Below, piece by piece: positions 1-6,707 of a stretch of 21,237 bases of DNA. Source of the stretch: an uncultured Clostridium sp. (GTDB lineage: Bacteria > Bacillota > Clostridia > TANB77 > CAG-508); assembly GCA_946495905.1 (NCBI GenBank), contig CAMMEP010000020.1, forward strand, positions 1-21,237. The letters run 5' to 3'. The translations under genes were made by a program, and so were the position numbers. Positions within the stretch are counted from its first letter, which is position 1. Every line of letters starts with the position of its first letter. The notes beneath the pieces were generated by a model. That model was given only the letters and a program-made list of their open reading frames with translations, was not told where the DNA came from and ran no database searches.

Positions 1-57
1 TACTAAAAAGAGAAATTATTTAGACAACTAGAATTAGAAAATAATTTTAGAAATTCC

Positions 58-221
58 AAAAAACTATTGCAAAAATAAAACTGTTAGTATAAAATTAAAA
101 CATGCTTAAAGCATAAGATAACAAAGTACAAGGAGGTACATATTAATCAAATAATATAATAAATAAGTGTGATATTCTTTGAAACGAAAAAGTATTAATA
201 ATACCAAAAGTACTTTGAAGT
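58..221 (+). repeat. Direct repeat copy 1: leader of the pilin-like DGR target
   Basis: This block of about 164 bp recurs in the same orientation at 21075-21237 with about nine substitutions and one single-base indel. The last ~50 bases are identical, and copy 2 is cut by the window end, so the true repeat may be longer. Each copy carries a promoter, a small hairpin-like segment and an AAGGAGGTA sequence not followed by a usable start codon. In copy 1 it lies about 380 bases upstream of the prepilin-like gene. I infer a conserved leader or cassette boundary of a dispersed gene family. Confidence 0.85.
67..95 (+). promoter_or_regulatory. Sigma-A type promoter in the repeated leader
   Basis: TTGCAA (67-72), a 17-base spacer, then TAAAAT (90-95). 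The second copy of the repeat keeps TTGCAA and the spacing with TAGAAT as -10. Conservation in both copies supports function. If used for the gene at 600 it gives a leader of about 500 nt that contains the long hairpin at 340-524. Confidence 0.55.
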
Positions 222-339
222 TTTAAGAATTTAAGTAAAAACAAACAGAAAAAAATCGCGAAAAGAAGAATAAAACTGTAAGAAACAGAGCATAATAAGA
301 GAGAAAGTAATTATTCAAAATATTTCGTATAAGATTACA

Positions 340-524
340 TCTTAGTAGTACATATATTTATAAAATTTTTTGTACCTTGCTGGTCGAAACCATCTAACCA
401 CAATTTAAAAAAATAAATTTTTAAAATTATGCTAGGTTTCTCCAAATCGCACTCGCCATTATAAATGGCTCGTTTGGTCGCTGTGCGGTACTGCAAAATT
501 TTCTAAATATATGTACTACTAAGA
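340..524. repeat. Long hairpin element with ~37-bp arms in the leader of the DGR-target gene
   Basis: Bases 340-376 are the near-perfect reverse complement of 487-524 (a few mismatches next to the inner end). The 110-base centre contains a nested hairpin: CCATT and ATGGC around a TATAA loop, flanked by CAAA and TTTG. The two arms would extrude as a cruciform or fold as RNA in the leader of the prepilin-like gene. Its core does not match the other hairpin elements of this window. Function unknown. Confidence 0.75.
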
Positions 525-599
525 AGAAAAGAACAAAAACGATTTTAATACATAGTTTGGAATAATTACTAGAAAACGAAGGAGAGGAGAAAAATAGAA

Positions 600-1802
600 A
601 TGGAGAAATTAAAGAAATTTCAAAGAATGTCACAAGAAAAAGGTATTACATTAGTTGCATTAGTAATAACAATAATAATCTTAATCATTTTAGCCACAGT
701 AGCAATAAATTTTGCATTTGGAAATAATGGATTAATACAAAGAGCAGAAGATGCAAGAGATTATTATGCCAATGATACATCCTATACTGACGAATCTATA
801 ACGAATGTGGAAAGTTATTTAGACGAAATTATAAATGGAGTCGGAAGCGGAAATGGTGGTTCTGGTGAAGAAACAGAAAATCCAAGAGAAGTAGAAGGAG
901 TAACGATACCAGATGGATTTTATTATGTAGGAGGAAGCAAAGCAGAAGGAATAGTAATATCGGATGAAGAAGCAGATTTAGGAAAAGGAACAAGTCATGA
1001 AGTAGCACAAACATTAGTAGGAAATCAATTTGTGTGGATACCAGTAGAAGATGATGGATTGTTTGAAAGATATGATGGTTATAGAAATGGAAGTTTACAA
1101 ACTTATGTAAGTGGAGGTAATGCTACTGAGCCATATGCAAATGGATATGAAAACGAGGAAGCAGAATATAATGCAATGAGAGCAAGTGTGTTAGAGAATA
1201 ATGGCTTTTATGTAGGAAGATATGAAGCAGGAACAACGGCAGCTAGAAGTAGTTCATCAGGTATAACAGACCCAGTGGTAATAAAACAAGGAGTAAATGT
1301 GTATAACTATATTGGATGGAGTAATAGTAATGATATGACAAATGAAACAGGAGGAGCAGTAGAATTATCGAAAAATTTTGATACAGTAAATGGATATACA
1401 TCAGTAACAAGTACATTAATCTATGGAATACAATGGGATGCTATAATGAACTTTATAGACCTAGCATATGCAACGGGAAGTTGTGAAGAAGATTCATTTG
1501 TAAGAGATTCCAGTGGAAAAGGATGGTATAGCCAAAGTGCACCTACAACAACAGGTTCAAATGCCGATTATGCCGTAAAAAACATCTATGACCTAGGAGG
1601 CAATGTAATAGAATGGACGATGGAAGAGTACAGCACTAACGGCCGTGTTAGTCGTGGACGGTGGTTGCGTCGATTCTGGCTCGGTTCTTCCAGCTTCTGT
1701 TCGTTACATCAACAATCCGTCCGACAGCAACGATCTCATTGGCTTCCGCTTGTCGCTATATTTGTAGGTCTGAAAGTTGATAGGAAGAACAAATGTTCTT
1801 AA
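600..1802 (+). CDS. Prepilin-like protein with FGE/C-type-lectin-like domain, DGR target, frameshifted near the C-terminus
   Basis: Residues 1-15 form a short basic leader ending in Lys-Gly, followed by a hydrophobic stretch (ITLVALVIT then Ile/Leu-rich to about residue 40). This is the prepilin peptidase motif, with Ala where classical pilins have Glu5. From about residue 95 (GVTIPDGFYYVGG) to the end the sequence matches the formylglycine-generating-enzyme/sulfatase-modifying fold used by many DGR variable proteins: FVWIPVE, FYVGRYEAG, IYDLGGNVIEWTME. After RVSRG (base 1658) the open frame runs into an Arg/Trp/Ser-rich tail unlike the family. Skipping base C1659 restores GGGCVDSGS, LPASVRY and IGFRLSLYL, ending at TAG 1765-1767, which is the expected end. 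The intact protein would be about 389 residues, surface-exposed and probably pilus-associated. Start ATG 600 follows GGAGAGGAG. Low-GC body and GC-rich tail contrast sharply. The frameshift may be real or a sequencing error. Confidence 0.8.
   Translation: MEKLKKFQRMSQEKGITLVALVITIIILIILATVAINFAFGNNGLIQRAEDARDYYANDTSYTDESITNVESYLDEIINGVGSGNGGSGEETENPREVEGVTIPDGFYYVGGSKAEGIVISDEEADLGKGTSHEVAQTLVGNQFVWIPVEDDGLFERYDGYRNGSLQTYVSGGNATEPYANGYENEEAEYNAMRASVLENNGFYVGRYEAGTTAARSSSSGITDPVVIKQGVNVYNYIGWSNSNDMTNETGGAVELSKNFDTVNGYTSVTSTLIYGIQWDAIMNFIDLAYATGSCEEDSFVRDSSGKGWYSQSAPTTTGSNADYAVKNIYDLGGNVIEWTMEEYSTNGRVSRGRWLRRFWLGSSSFCSLHQQSVRQQRSHWLPLVAIFVGLKVDRKNKCS
1631..1767 (+). other. Putative DGR variable region (VR)
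   Basis: This segment is visibly richer in G and C than the rest of the gene. In the frame opened by omitting C1659 it encodes the end of an FGE/C-type-lectin-like fold. Many variable-looking positions are NNC or NNT codons (TGC, GTC, GAT, GTT, CTT, TAC, ATC, AAC, GAC, CTC), as expected if AAC/AAT codons of a template repeat had been randomised at adenines. Invariant positions read as GG, SGS, PAS, R, NPS, IGFR. No template repeat or reverse transcriptase lies in the window, so the assignment rests on fold, composition and codon pattern. Confidence 0.65.
1785..1800. other. Small hairpin just downstream of the VR
   Basis: AAGAAC-AAAT-GTTCTT forms a 6-bp stem with a 4-base loop (7 bp if the loop is taken as 2 bases), 18 bases after the restored stop codon. 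DGR target sites often carry a hairpin or cruciform shortly after the VR that aids retrohoming. This could be that element, but a hairpin this short is weak evidence. Confidence 0.35.
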
Positions 1803-1844
1803 AACAAAGGAAGAGTATAAAAAAATAGATGCAAATAAAACACA

Positions 1845-1990
1845 CGGTTAGCGAACGAAGTACGCTAGCAAATGGAAGGCAAGGTTGAAAAGCTAGCCAA
1901 CCGAAACGAAAAGCCGGAGCAAAGCTTAGGCTTTTCGCCACCAAAATTTAAGCTAGGTAGCAGTTTTAATATACTGCTATCTATTAGCTT
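1845..1990. other. Array of three hairpins downstream of the DGR target
   Basis: Three stems follow each other: TAGCG (1849-1853) with CGCTA (1863-1867); CGAAAAGCC (1907-1915) with GGCTTTTCG (1929-1937); and AAGCTA plus GTAGCAG (1950-1963) with CTGCTAT and TAGCTT (1974-1990). None is followed by a T tract, so these are not obvious intrinsic terminators. They may be the 3' end of the DGR-target transcript or another structured repeat. No gene was seen here. Confidence 0.45.
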
Positions 1991-2014
1991 AATAAGGAAA
2001 GAAATATATACAAA

Positions 2015-2032
2015 TTGTCGAATTTTGTCGAA
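2015..2032 (+). promoter_or_regulatory. Tandem Spo0A boxes
   Basis: Two copies of TTGTCGAA, at 2015-2022 and 2025-2032, lie exactly 10 bp apart (one helical turn). Both match the consensus 0A box perfectly. They sit immediately upstream of a good sigma-A promoter. Binding by Spo0A is inferred from the motif only. Confidence 0.6.
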
Positions 2033-2041
2033 CGATTTTTG

Positions 2042-2070
2042 TTGAAAAATGTATCAAAACATGGTATAAG
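2042..2070 (+). promoter_or_regulatory. Sigma-A promoter with extended -10, no gene behind it
   Basis: TTGAAA (2042-2047), 17-base spacer, TATAAG (2065-2070) preceded by TGG (extended -10). The perfect 0A boxes end 9 bases upstream. No open reading frame with a ribosome site follows before the 6S RNA promoter at 2382. Bases 2076-2380 are very A/T-rich and contain several ATTCAA-like words but nothing I can name. The product may be a small RNA. Confidence 0.55.
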
Positions 2071-2381
2071 TAAAATACAAAAAATCAGTTTAATTCAAAA
2101 TATCGTTTTATTCAATAAATTTTTTAATTAGTTTCTTATATAAAAAATCTTAGTTCAATTTTTTCTAAATATTGTATATAATTCAAAATAATATTAAATT
2201 CATTTCAACTTTTTTCATAAAGTAAATATATATATAAAACATTAATTCTTATTAATTCCAATTAAGATAATTAATATAACAAACAGATATATATAAGTAA
2301 AGTTACTGGATAATGTTTTTTAAAAAAGCATGTCCTGCAAACGGAATGTACTAATTAAAAAACAAAATTAAAAAAATACAC

Positions 2382-2410
2382 TTGCAAAAAATAGTGTAAT
2401 ATGATAAGAT
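2382..2410 (+). promoter_or_regulatory. Promoter of the 6S-type RNA
   Basis: TTGCAA (2382-2387), 17-base spacer, TAAGAT (2405-2410) with TGA directly before it (extended -10). The predicted start is near 2417, about 30 bases upstream of the conserved CCCTGCG block. Confidence 0.65.
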
Positions 2411-2416
2411 ATAAAT

Positions 2417-2626
2417 ACATTAAAGATAATAATTAAAAAATTAATTCCCTGCGTAGTACGTGTAGACTGGAATTTTAGAACCAACAATAGATTAAAGGGA
2501 GTCCGCCTTTGGATGTGGCGTGTAGGCTTGCATTTATGTAAGAAACCCAGGAGCATTCAACAAGACACCCACCTGTGAAAGCAGGCTCTTAAAATTTCAT
2601 TCATCTTACGGCTAATGTGGGGTTTT
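2417..2626 (+). ncRNA. ssrS: 6S RNA (SsrS), clostridial type
   Basis: A structured, non-coding stretch of about 200 nt behind its own strong promoter, more GC-balanced than its surroundings. It starts with CCCTGCG (2447) and ends with CTTACGGCTAATGTGGGG followed by a short T run, which matches my memory of clostridial 6S RNAs. Internal hairpins include AAAGG/CCTTT (about 2493-2509), a stem around CTTGCA/TGTAAG (2527-2542) and CCTGT/GCAGG (2573-2585). 6S RNA mimics an open promoter, binds the housekeeping RNA polymerase and tunes transcription in stationary phase. The family call rests on recall of conserved blocks, without a covariance search. Confidence 0.7.
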
Positions 2627-2654
2627 TGTTGTATAAAAATAAAGGAGTAATATT

Positions 2655-3554
2655 TTGACAATACAGGAATTAAAAAAGTTAGGAAAAGATAAGTTAATAG
2701 AAAATAATGTAGATGAGGCGGATATAAAAACAGATTTGTTGCTACAATATGTTTTAAATAAAAATAAAGTAGAACTTATCATAAATAGTAAAGATGGAGT
2801 AAAGAAAGATGTAGAAGAAAGATTTTTTGGATATATTACAGATGTTATACATGGTAAGCCTGTGCAATATATAACCAATAAACAAGAATTTATGAATCTT
2901 AATTTCTATGTAGATGAGAATGTATTAATTCCACAACCAGATACAGAAATTCTAGTGGAAGAGACAGTTAAGATAATATATGAATATAGCAAAAAACTTA
3001 ATAAATCTAAGATAAAAATATTAGATTTATGTACAGGAAGTGGAGCAATAGCAATTGCTATTAGTCAATATTTCAAGGATAAAGTAAAAAATAATGAAAT
3101 TAATTTAGAAATATATGCAAGTGATATAAGTACCAAAGCAGTAGAAGTAGCAAAGAAAAATGCAGAAAATAATAATGCTGCCATAAATTTTATTCTATCC
3201 GATATGTTTGAAAATATTAAAGAGGATAATTTTGATATTATTGTTTCTAATCCACCATATATAGAAACAGAGACTATTTTAAGCTTGTCAAAAGAAGTAC
3301 AGAAAGAACCGCATCTTGCATTAGATGGTGGAAAAGATGGCTTAGATTTTTATCGAATTATTGCAAATGAGGCATATCAACATATAAAAAATAATGGTTT
3401 TGTTTTGCTTGAAATTGGGTACAATCAAAAAGAAAAAGTAACGTCCTTATTGAAGCAGTGCAATAAATATGTAGATTTAGAGTGTGTAAAAGATTTAAAT
3501 TCAAATGATAGAGTAATAAAAGGTAGAGTAGATAATCAAGAGAAGTGTGATTAA
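2655..3554 (+). CDS. prmC: Peptide chain release factor N5-glutamine methyltransferase PrmC
   Basis: Methylates the glutamine of the GGQ motif in release factors RF1/RF2, using S-adenosylmethionine in the cytoplasm. The 299-residue length is normal. An N-terminal helical domain (about 1-90) is followed by IPQPDTE (93-99; usually PRPDTE), the SAM-binding loop LDLCTGSGAIA (123-133) and the catalytic NPPY (199-202). The start is TTG at 2655, behind AAAGGAG. In many Firmicutes prmC follows prfA; here no release-factor gene is present and whiA follows 44 bases later, so the pair probably forms one transcript. The nearest upstream promoter seen is that of the 6S RNA. Confidence 0.93.
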   Translation: MTIQELKKLGKDKLIENNVDEADIKTDLLLQYVLNKNKVELIINSKDGVKKDVEERFFGYITDVIHGKPVQYITNKQEFMNLNFYVDENVLIPQPDTEILVEETVKIIYEYSKKLNKSKIKILDLCTGSGAIAIAISQYFKDKVKNNEINLEIYASDISTKAVEVAKKNAENNNAAINFILSDMFENIKEDNFDIIVSNPPYIETETILSLSKEVQKEPHLALDGGKDGLDFYRIIANEAYQHIKNNGFVLLEIGYNQKEKVTSLLKQCNKYVDLECVKDLNSNDRVIKGRVDNQEKCD

Positions 3555-3598
3555 GATAAGTAAAACAAGTAATATGGTAAGAAAAGGAAGTGAAAGTA

Positions 3599-4453
3599 GT
3601 GTCATTTTCATCCGATGTGAAAGAAGAATTAAGTAAATTAAGTAACCTTGCTAATAAATCGTGTGTTAAAGCAGAAATGTATGGATATTTATCTACTACG
3701 AATGTATCGAAAGAGAGAGGTTGCATAAAATTTTCTACAGAAAGTGAATATAATATCAATCGATTTAGTAAACTATTAAATAATTTAAATGTATTTAAAT
3801 ATAATATTGATATTTCGGGAAAAAATTTTAATATAACAATATCAAGAGATGAGAGTAAGAAGATAACTGAATTATATAAAGAATATAATTTAAGTAAAGA
3901 AGAGGCAGAGCAAAAAGCATATATAAGAGGTATTTTTTTGGGTAGTGGTTCCATTAATAATCCAAACAATAAGTATCATATAGAAGTTATATTAAAAACA
4001 AGAGAAAACGCAGAAAATATTATCACTATTTTAAGTAATTATAATATTAATTTTAAAATATTAAACTCTGAAAATAAATGTTCAATTTATTCAAAAGATG
4101 GGGAAGAGATTTCTAAATTTTTAGCATTTATAGGGGCAAGTTCTTCGGTATTGAAGTTTGAAGAAATTAGAGTATATAGAGACATGCGAAATAATGTGAA
4201 TCGTATTGTGAATTGTGAGACAGCCAATTTAGCCAAAACAGTAGATGCAGCAGTAAAACAAATAAATGCAATTAATAAGTTAAAACAAAATGGCAAGTTT
4301 AATGATTTACCAGATAATTTAAAAGAATTAGCTAATTTACGAGTGGAAAACCCAGAAGCATCCCTCACAGAATTAGGTAAAATGCTAAAAGAACCAATTG
4401 GAAAATCGGGAGTGAATTATAGGCTTAAAACTTTAATTAATTTGGCGTTATAA
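3599..4453 (+). CDS. whiA: WhiA, DNA-binding protein with LAGLIDADG-like fold
   Basis: WhiA is a conserved Gram-positive DNA-binding protein, a sporulation regulator in Streptomyces and involved in division and chromosome segregation in Bacillus. The N-terminal part from SFSSDVKEELSK contains the homing-endonuclease-like domain (RGIFLGSGSI in the middle), and the C-terminal ~90 residues form the helix-turn-helix domain ending in GKSGVNYRLKTL. I choose GTG 3599 because the family starts with (M)SFSS and AAGGAAG lies about 8 bases upstream; GTG 3590 is possible in frame. Length is 284 residues. It follows prmC rather than the usual yvcJ/yvcK pair. Its TAA stop is also the first three bases of a structured repeat. 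Confidence 0.9.
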   Translation: MSFSSDVKEELSKLSNLANKSCVKAEMYGYLSTTNVSKERGCIKFSTESEYNINRFSKLLNNLNVFKYNIDISGKNFNITISRDESKKITELYKEYNLSKEEAEQKAYIRGIFLGSGSINNPNNKYHIEVILKTRENAENIITILSNYNINFKILNSENKCSIYSKDGEEISKFLAFIGASSSVLKFEEIRVYRDMRNNVNRIVNCETANLAKTVDAAVKQINAINKLKQNGKFNDLPDNLKELANLRVENPEASLTELGKMLKEPIGKSGVNYRLKTLINLAL

Positions 4454-4576
4454 GAAAGGCATTTCGCAGAGATAGTCTCTGGAGCAACTGCGAAATATAT
4501 GTCACTCGCTTCGCTCGGACAGCCCAAGGTGGCCTAACCTTGTTATATAGAAAAATCTTAACGATTTTTCATATAA
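4451..4576 (+). repeat. Structured intergenic element, copy A
   Basis: It shares with 16031-16160 the start TAAGAAAGGCAT, two hairpins of different sequence, a 26-base motif (4519-4544; ACAGCCCAAGG, two variable bases, GCCTAACCTTGTT) and a terminal hairpin with AAAAATC/GATTTTTC. Stems here: TTTCGCAG/CTGCGAAA, TGTC/GACA and TTATATAG-AAAAATC/GATTTTTC-ATATAA. CAAGG/CCTTG closes a hairpin whose loop GCCT could pair with the 5' AGGC as a pseudoknot. The element begins at the whiA stop codon. Conserved plan with changing stems suggests a structured RNA or hairpin DNA element. Confidence 0.7.
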
Positions 4577-4578
4577 TA

Positions 4579-4658
4579 GGGACAGGCCAAAAAACGACAA
4601 CATTGTCGTTTTGGGGACAGACCTTGATTTATCGAATACGGAAAAAAGTATGCCTTTC
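4579..4658. repeat. GGGACAG repeat copy 1 and distal end of element A
   Basis: GGGACAGGCC (4579-4588), a perfect 10-bp hairpin AAAACGACAA/TTGTCGTTTT (4591-4612), then GGGGACAG (4613-4620). ATGCCTTTC at 4650-4658 is the reverse complement of GAAAGGCAT at 4454-4462, so the whole 4454-4658 stretch is bracketed by 9-bp inverted ends. Related GGGACAG copies occur at 17743-17801 and 20973-21024. The pattern resembles REP-like dispersed palindromes; no transposase is present here. Confidence 0.6.
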
Positions 4659-4685
4659 GAATGTACAGGAAAAGAGGAATAATAA

Positions 4686-5858
4686 ATGAATCAGAAAAAT
4701 GTTGGATTATACATACATATACCATTCTGCAAAAAAAAGTGTGAATATTGTGATTTTAAATCGTATGCAGGAAAAGAGAATTTAATAGACGAATATATGA
4801 AATGGCTAAACTACGAAATTAAAGAGGTAGGAGAAGGAAATCAATACGATTATGAGGCTGGACGTGATGATTTAGCTATTGTAAAAACAATTTATATTGG
4901 AGGCGGAACGCCTTCTGTTGTAGATAGTAAATATATTTTGCAGATAATGGATTGTATCAAAGAAAATTATTTAGTAGCAGAAGATGTAGAAGTTACAATA
5001 GAAATAAATCCAGGAACGGTTAATGAAGAAAAACTTAGTACATATAAAAAAAGTGGTATTAATCGATTAAGCATCGGATTGCAAGAAACACATAATGATT
5101 TGCTAAAAACACTTGGAAGAATTCATTCTTATGAGGATTTTTTAACTACTTATCAATTAGCACGTGATGTTGGCTTTCAGAATATTAATGTAGATTTAAT
5201 GTTAGGACTTCCAGGCCAAACAATAGCGGATTTAGAGGAAAGTTTAGATAGAATAATAGAGCTAAATCCAGAGCATATTTCTGTGTATTCATTAATAATA
5301 GAAGAGAATACACCTTTTTATGAAAAATTAAATGAAAATAAAATAATTCTTCCAGAAGATGAAGCGGAAAGAAAAATGTATTGGTTAACTAAGCAAAAAT
5401 TAGAAAGAGCGGGATATATCCATTACGAGATATCGAATTTTGCAAAAAAAGGATTTGAATCAAGACATAATTTATCTTGTTGGAATCAAGAAGAATATAT
5501 TGGTTTTGGTGTGGCAGCACATTCCTATACCAATAATGTGAGATATTCCAATATCGATAAAATAGAAGAGTATATAACTAATTTTGATTCAAATAAGCAG
5601 AACGAAAATTTTGTATTTCATGAAAAACAAAATAAAGAAAGCAAAATGAAAGAATTTATGATGCTAGGATTAAGAAAAATAGAAGGAATATCCATACAGA
5701 AATTTAAATCTGAATTTGGAGAGAACCCTATCTTTATCTACCGAAAGGAACTTGAAAAATTGGTAGAAGAAGGATTACTTGAAATTGATGGAGATGTTAT
5801 TAAATTAACCAATAAGGGGTTGGATTTAGCTAATTTAGTTTGGGAAGAATTCGTCTAG
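4686..5858 (+). CDS. hemW: HemW-like radical SAM protein
   Basis: HemW is a radical SAM protein related to oxygen-independent coproporphyrinogen III oxidase and is thought to act as a heme chaperone. The N-terminus has the diagnostic GLYIHIPFC with CxxxCxxC (Cys15, Cys19, Cys22) for the [4Fe-4S] cluster, followed by IGGGTP near residue 73 and DLMLGLPGQT near 175. The C-terminal HemW region is complete, ending in LTNKGLDLANLVWEEF. Its 390 residues are typical. Start ATG 4686 follows AGAGGAA. It is often found near lepA/hrcA in Firmicutes; here it stands alone, ending at a bidirectional terminator. No promoter is obvious in the preceding repeat-filled gap. Confidence 0.92.
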   Translation: MNQKNVGLYIHIPFCKKKCEYCDFKSYAGKENLIDEYMKWLNYEIKEVGEGNQYDYEAGRDDLAIVKTIYIGGGTPSVVDSKYILQIMDCIKENYLVAEDVEVTIEINPGTVNEEKLSTYKKSGINRLSIGLQETHNDLLKTLGRIHSYEDFLTTYQLARDVGFQNINVDLMLGLPGQTIADLEESLDRIIELNPEHISVYSLIIEENTPFYEKLNENKIILPEDEAERKMYWLTKQKLERAGYIHYEISNFAKKGFESRHNLSCWNQEEYIGFGVAAHSYTNNVRYSNIDKIEEYITNFDSNKQNENFVFHEKQNKESKMKEFMMLGLRKIEGISIQKFKSEFGENPIFIYRKELEKLVEEGLLEIDGDVIKLTNKGLDLANLVWEEFV

Positions 5859-5877
5859 AAATCTAAAATAACATTTT

Positions 5878-5914
5878 AAAATCGCCAAAAGCTAATAAAT
5901 CTTTTGGCGATTTT
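5878..5914. terminator. Bidirectional terminator between hemW and the transglycosylase gene
   Basis: A perfect 14-bp stem, AAAATCGCCAAAAG (5878-5891) with CTTTTGGCGATTTT (5901-5914), loop of 9 bases. The A/T ends provide T tracts in both directions, fitting two convergent genes. Confidence 0.9.
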
Positions 5915-5921
5915 AAGTAAA

Positions 5922-6641
5922 TTAAAATTGCTTATAATACTCATCTAAACTGTTTAACAATTGCTGTGAATTTGTTTCGGATAAGTAGCCATTTTCAAGC
6001 ATGGTGGAAATTACCTTTTCTTGACGGCTTCTTGTTAAATCTGGATTAACCGTTGGAGCATATACACTTGGTGCATTAGGAATTCCTGCCATCATAGTAC
6101 AATCTGCTAACGTCATCTCGGTAGCACTTTTGCCTAAGTAACCTTGACATGCTTCTTCAATTCCATAATAGCCATCACCAAAATAGATGGTATTTGCATA
6201 TAATTCTACAATATCGTTCTTAGTATAGGTATTTTCTAAATCAAATGCCGTTATTATCTCAGCAGCTTTTCTAGTAACAGGATTTTCTTCTGTTATGTAA
6301 AAAATATTTTTAGCAACTTGTTGTGTTATGGTACTTCCACCTTCTAACAATGCAAAGTTCGTAACATTAACATAGATTGCTCTTCCAATTGCAATAAAAT
6401 CAATAGCACCATGTTCTCTAAAACGATGGTCTTCTACCGAAATTACAGCATTAATATAGTTTTGCGGTAAATCTTCATAAGATACATAACTAGGGTCTGC
6501 TTGTATTTCTTCTATTACTTCTTCTAAAGTGGAACCATCTAGTGCTTCATTATACATATTGTCACCACAAATAAAAAGAACAACTCCTGTAATTAAAACA
6601 ATTATTATAATAGTGATTAGTATATTTCTTACTATTTTCAA
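5922..6641 (-). CDS. Membrane-anchored GT51 peptidoglycan glycosyltransferase, monofunctional
   Basis: Polymerises lipid II into glycan strands at the outer face of the membrane. One transmembrane helix near the N-terminus (Ile-rich, about residues 5-27) is followed by a GT51 domain: VEDHRFREHGAID with the catalytic Glu near residue 70, GGSTITQQVAKN near 101, then ELYANTIYFGDGYYGIEEAC and DCTMMAGIPNAPS. No penicillin-binding transpeptidase domain follows, so this is an MtgA/SgtB-type enzyme of about 240 residues. The start is uncertain: GTG 6650 and ATG 6647 lie inside the ribosome-site sequence AGAGGTGAT, so TTG 6641 has the best spacing. It is downstream of murC on the same strand and has its own promoter. 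Confidence 0.88.
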   Translation of the reverse strand: MKIVRNILITIIIIVLITGVVLFICGDNMYNEALDGSTLEEVIEEIQADPSYVSYEDLPQNYINAVISVEDHRFREHGAIDFIAIGRAIYVNVTNFALLEGGSTITQQVAKNIFYITEENPVTRKAAEIITAFDLENTYTKNDIVELYANTIYFGDGYYGIEEACQGYLGKSATEMTLADCTMMAGIPNAPSVYAPTVNPDLTRSRQEKVISTMLENGYLSETNSQQLLNSLDEYYKQF

Positions 6642-6662
6642 AGGCATCACCTCTTTATGCCT

Positions 6663-6690
6663 ATTATACCATAGAACATTTAAAAGTAAA
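6663..6690 (-). promoter_or_regulatory. Promoter of the GT51 gene
   Basis: On the minus strand TTTACT, 16-base spacer, TATAAT with TGG before it (extended -10). It lies in the 57-base gap after murC. Confidence 0.5.
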
Positions 6691-6707
6691 TTAATATTTT
6701 ATTAATT

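Noticed and set aside
179..226. Short TTG-initiated ORF (15 codons, basic) in the repeated leader
   Set aside because: No ribosome site at correct spacing and the frame stops at once. One deleted T would extend it, so it may be a remnant, but nothing supports translation.
427..633. Minus-strand ORF over the leader and gene start
   Set aside because: It covers the right arm of the hairpin and the ribosome site of the real gene; Phe/Ser-rich composition is a by-product of A/G-rich DNA.
829..1014. Leu/His-rich ORF on the minus strand inside the prepilin-like gene
   Set aside because: Low-complexity shadow of the Glu/Gly-rich coding strand, with no ribosome site.
1845..1990. Template repeat or reverse transcriptase remnant of a DGR cassette
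   Set aside because: No similarity to 1631-1767 and no coding capacity; only hairpins are present.
4519..4544. Twister-like ribozyme, because of CCCAAG and GCCUAAC words in the shared motif of elements A and B
   Set aside because: The order of these words is reversed relative to twister, and the conserved AUAAAAG and GGAGGG parts are missing, so the twister fold cannot form.
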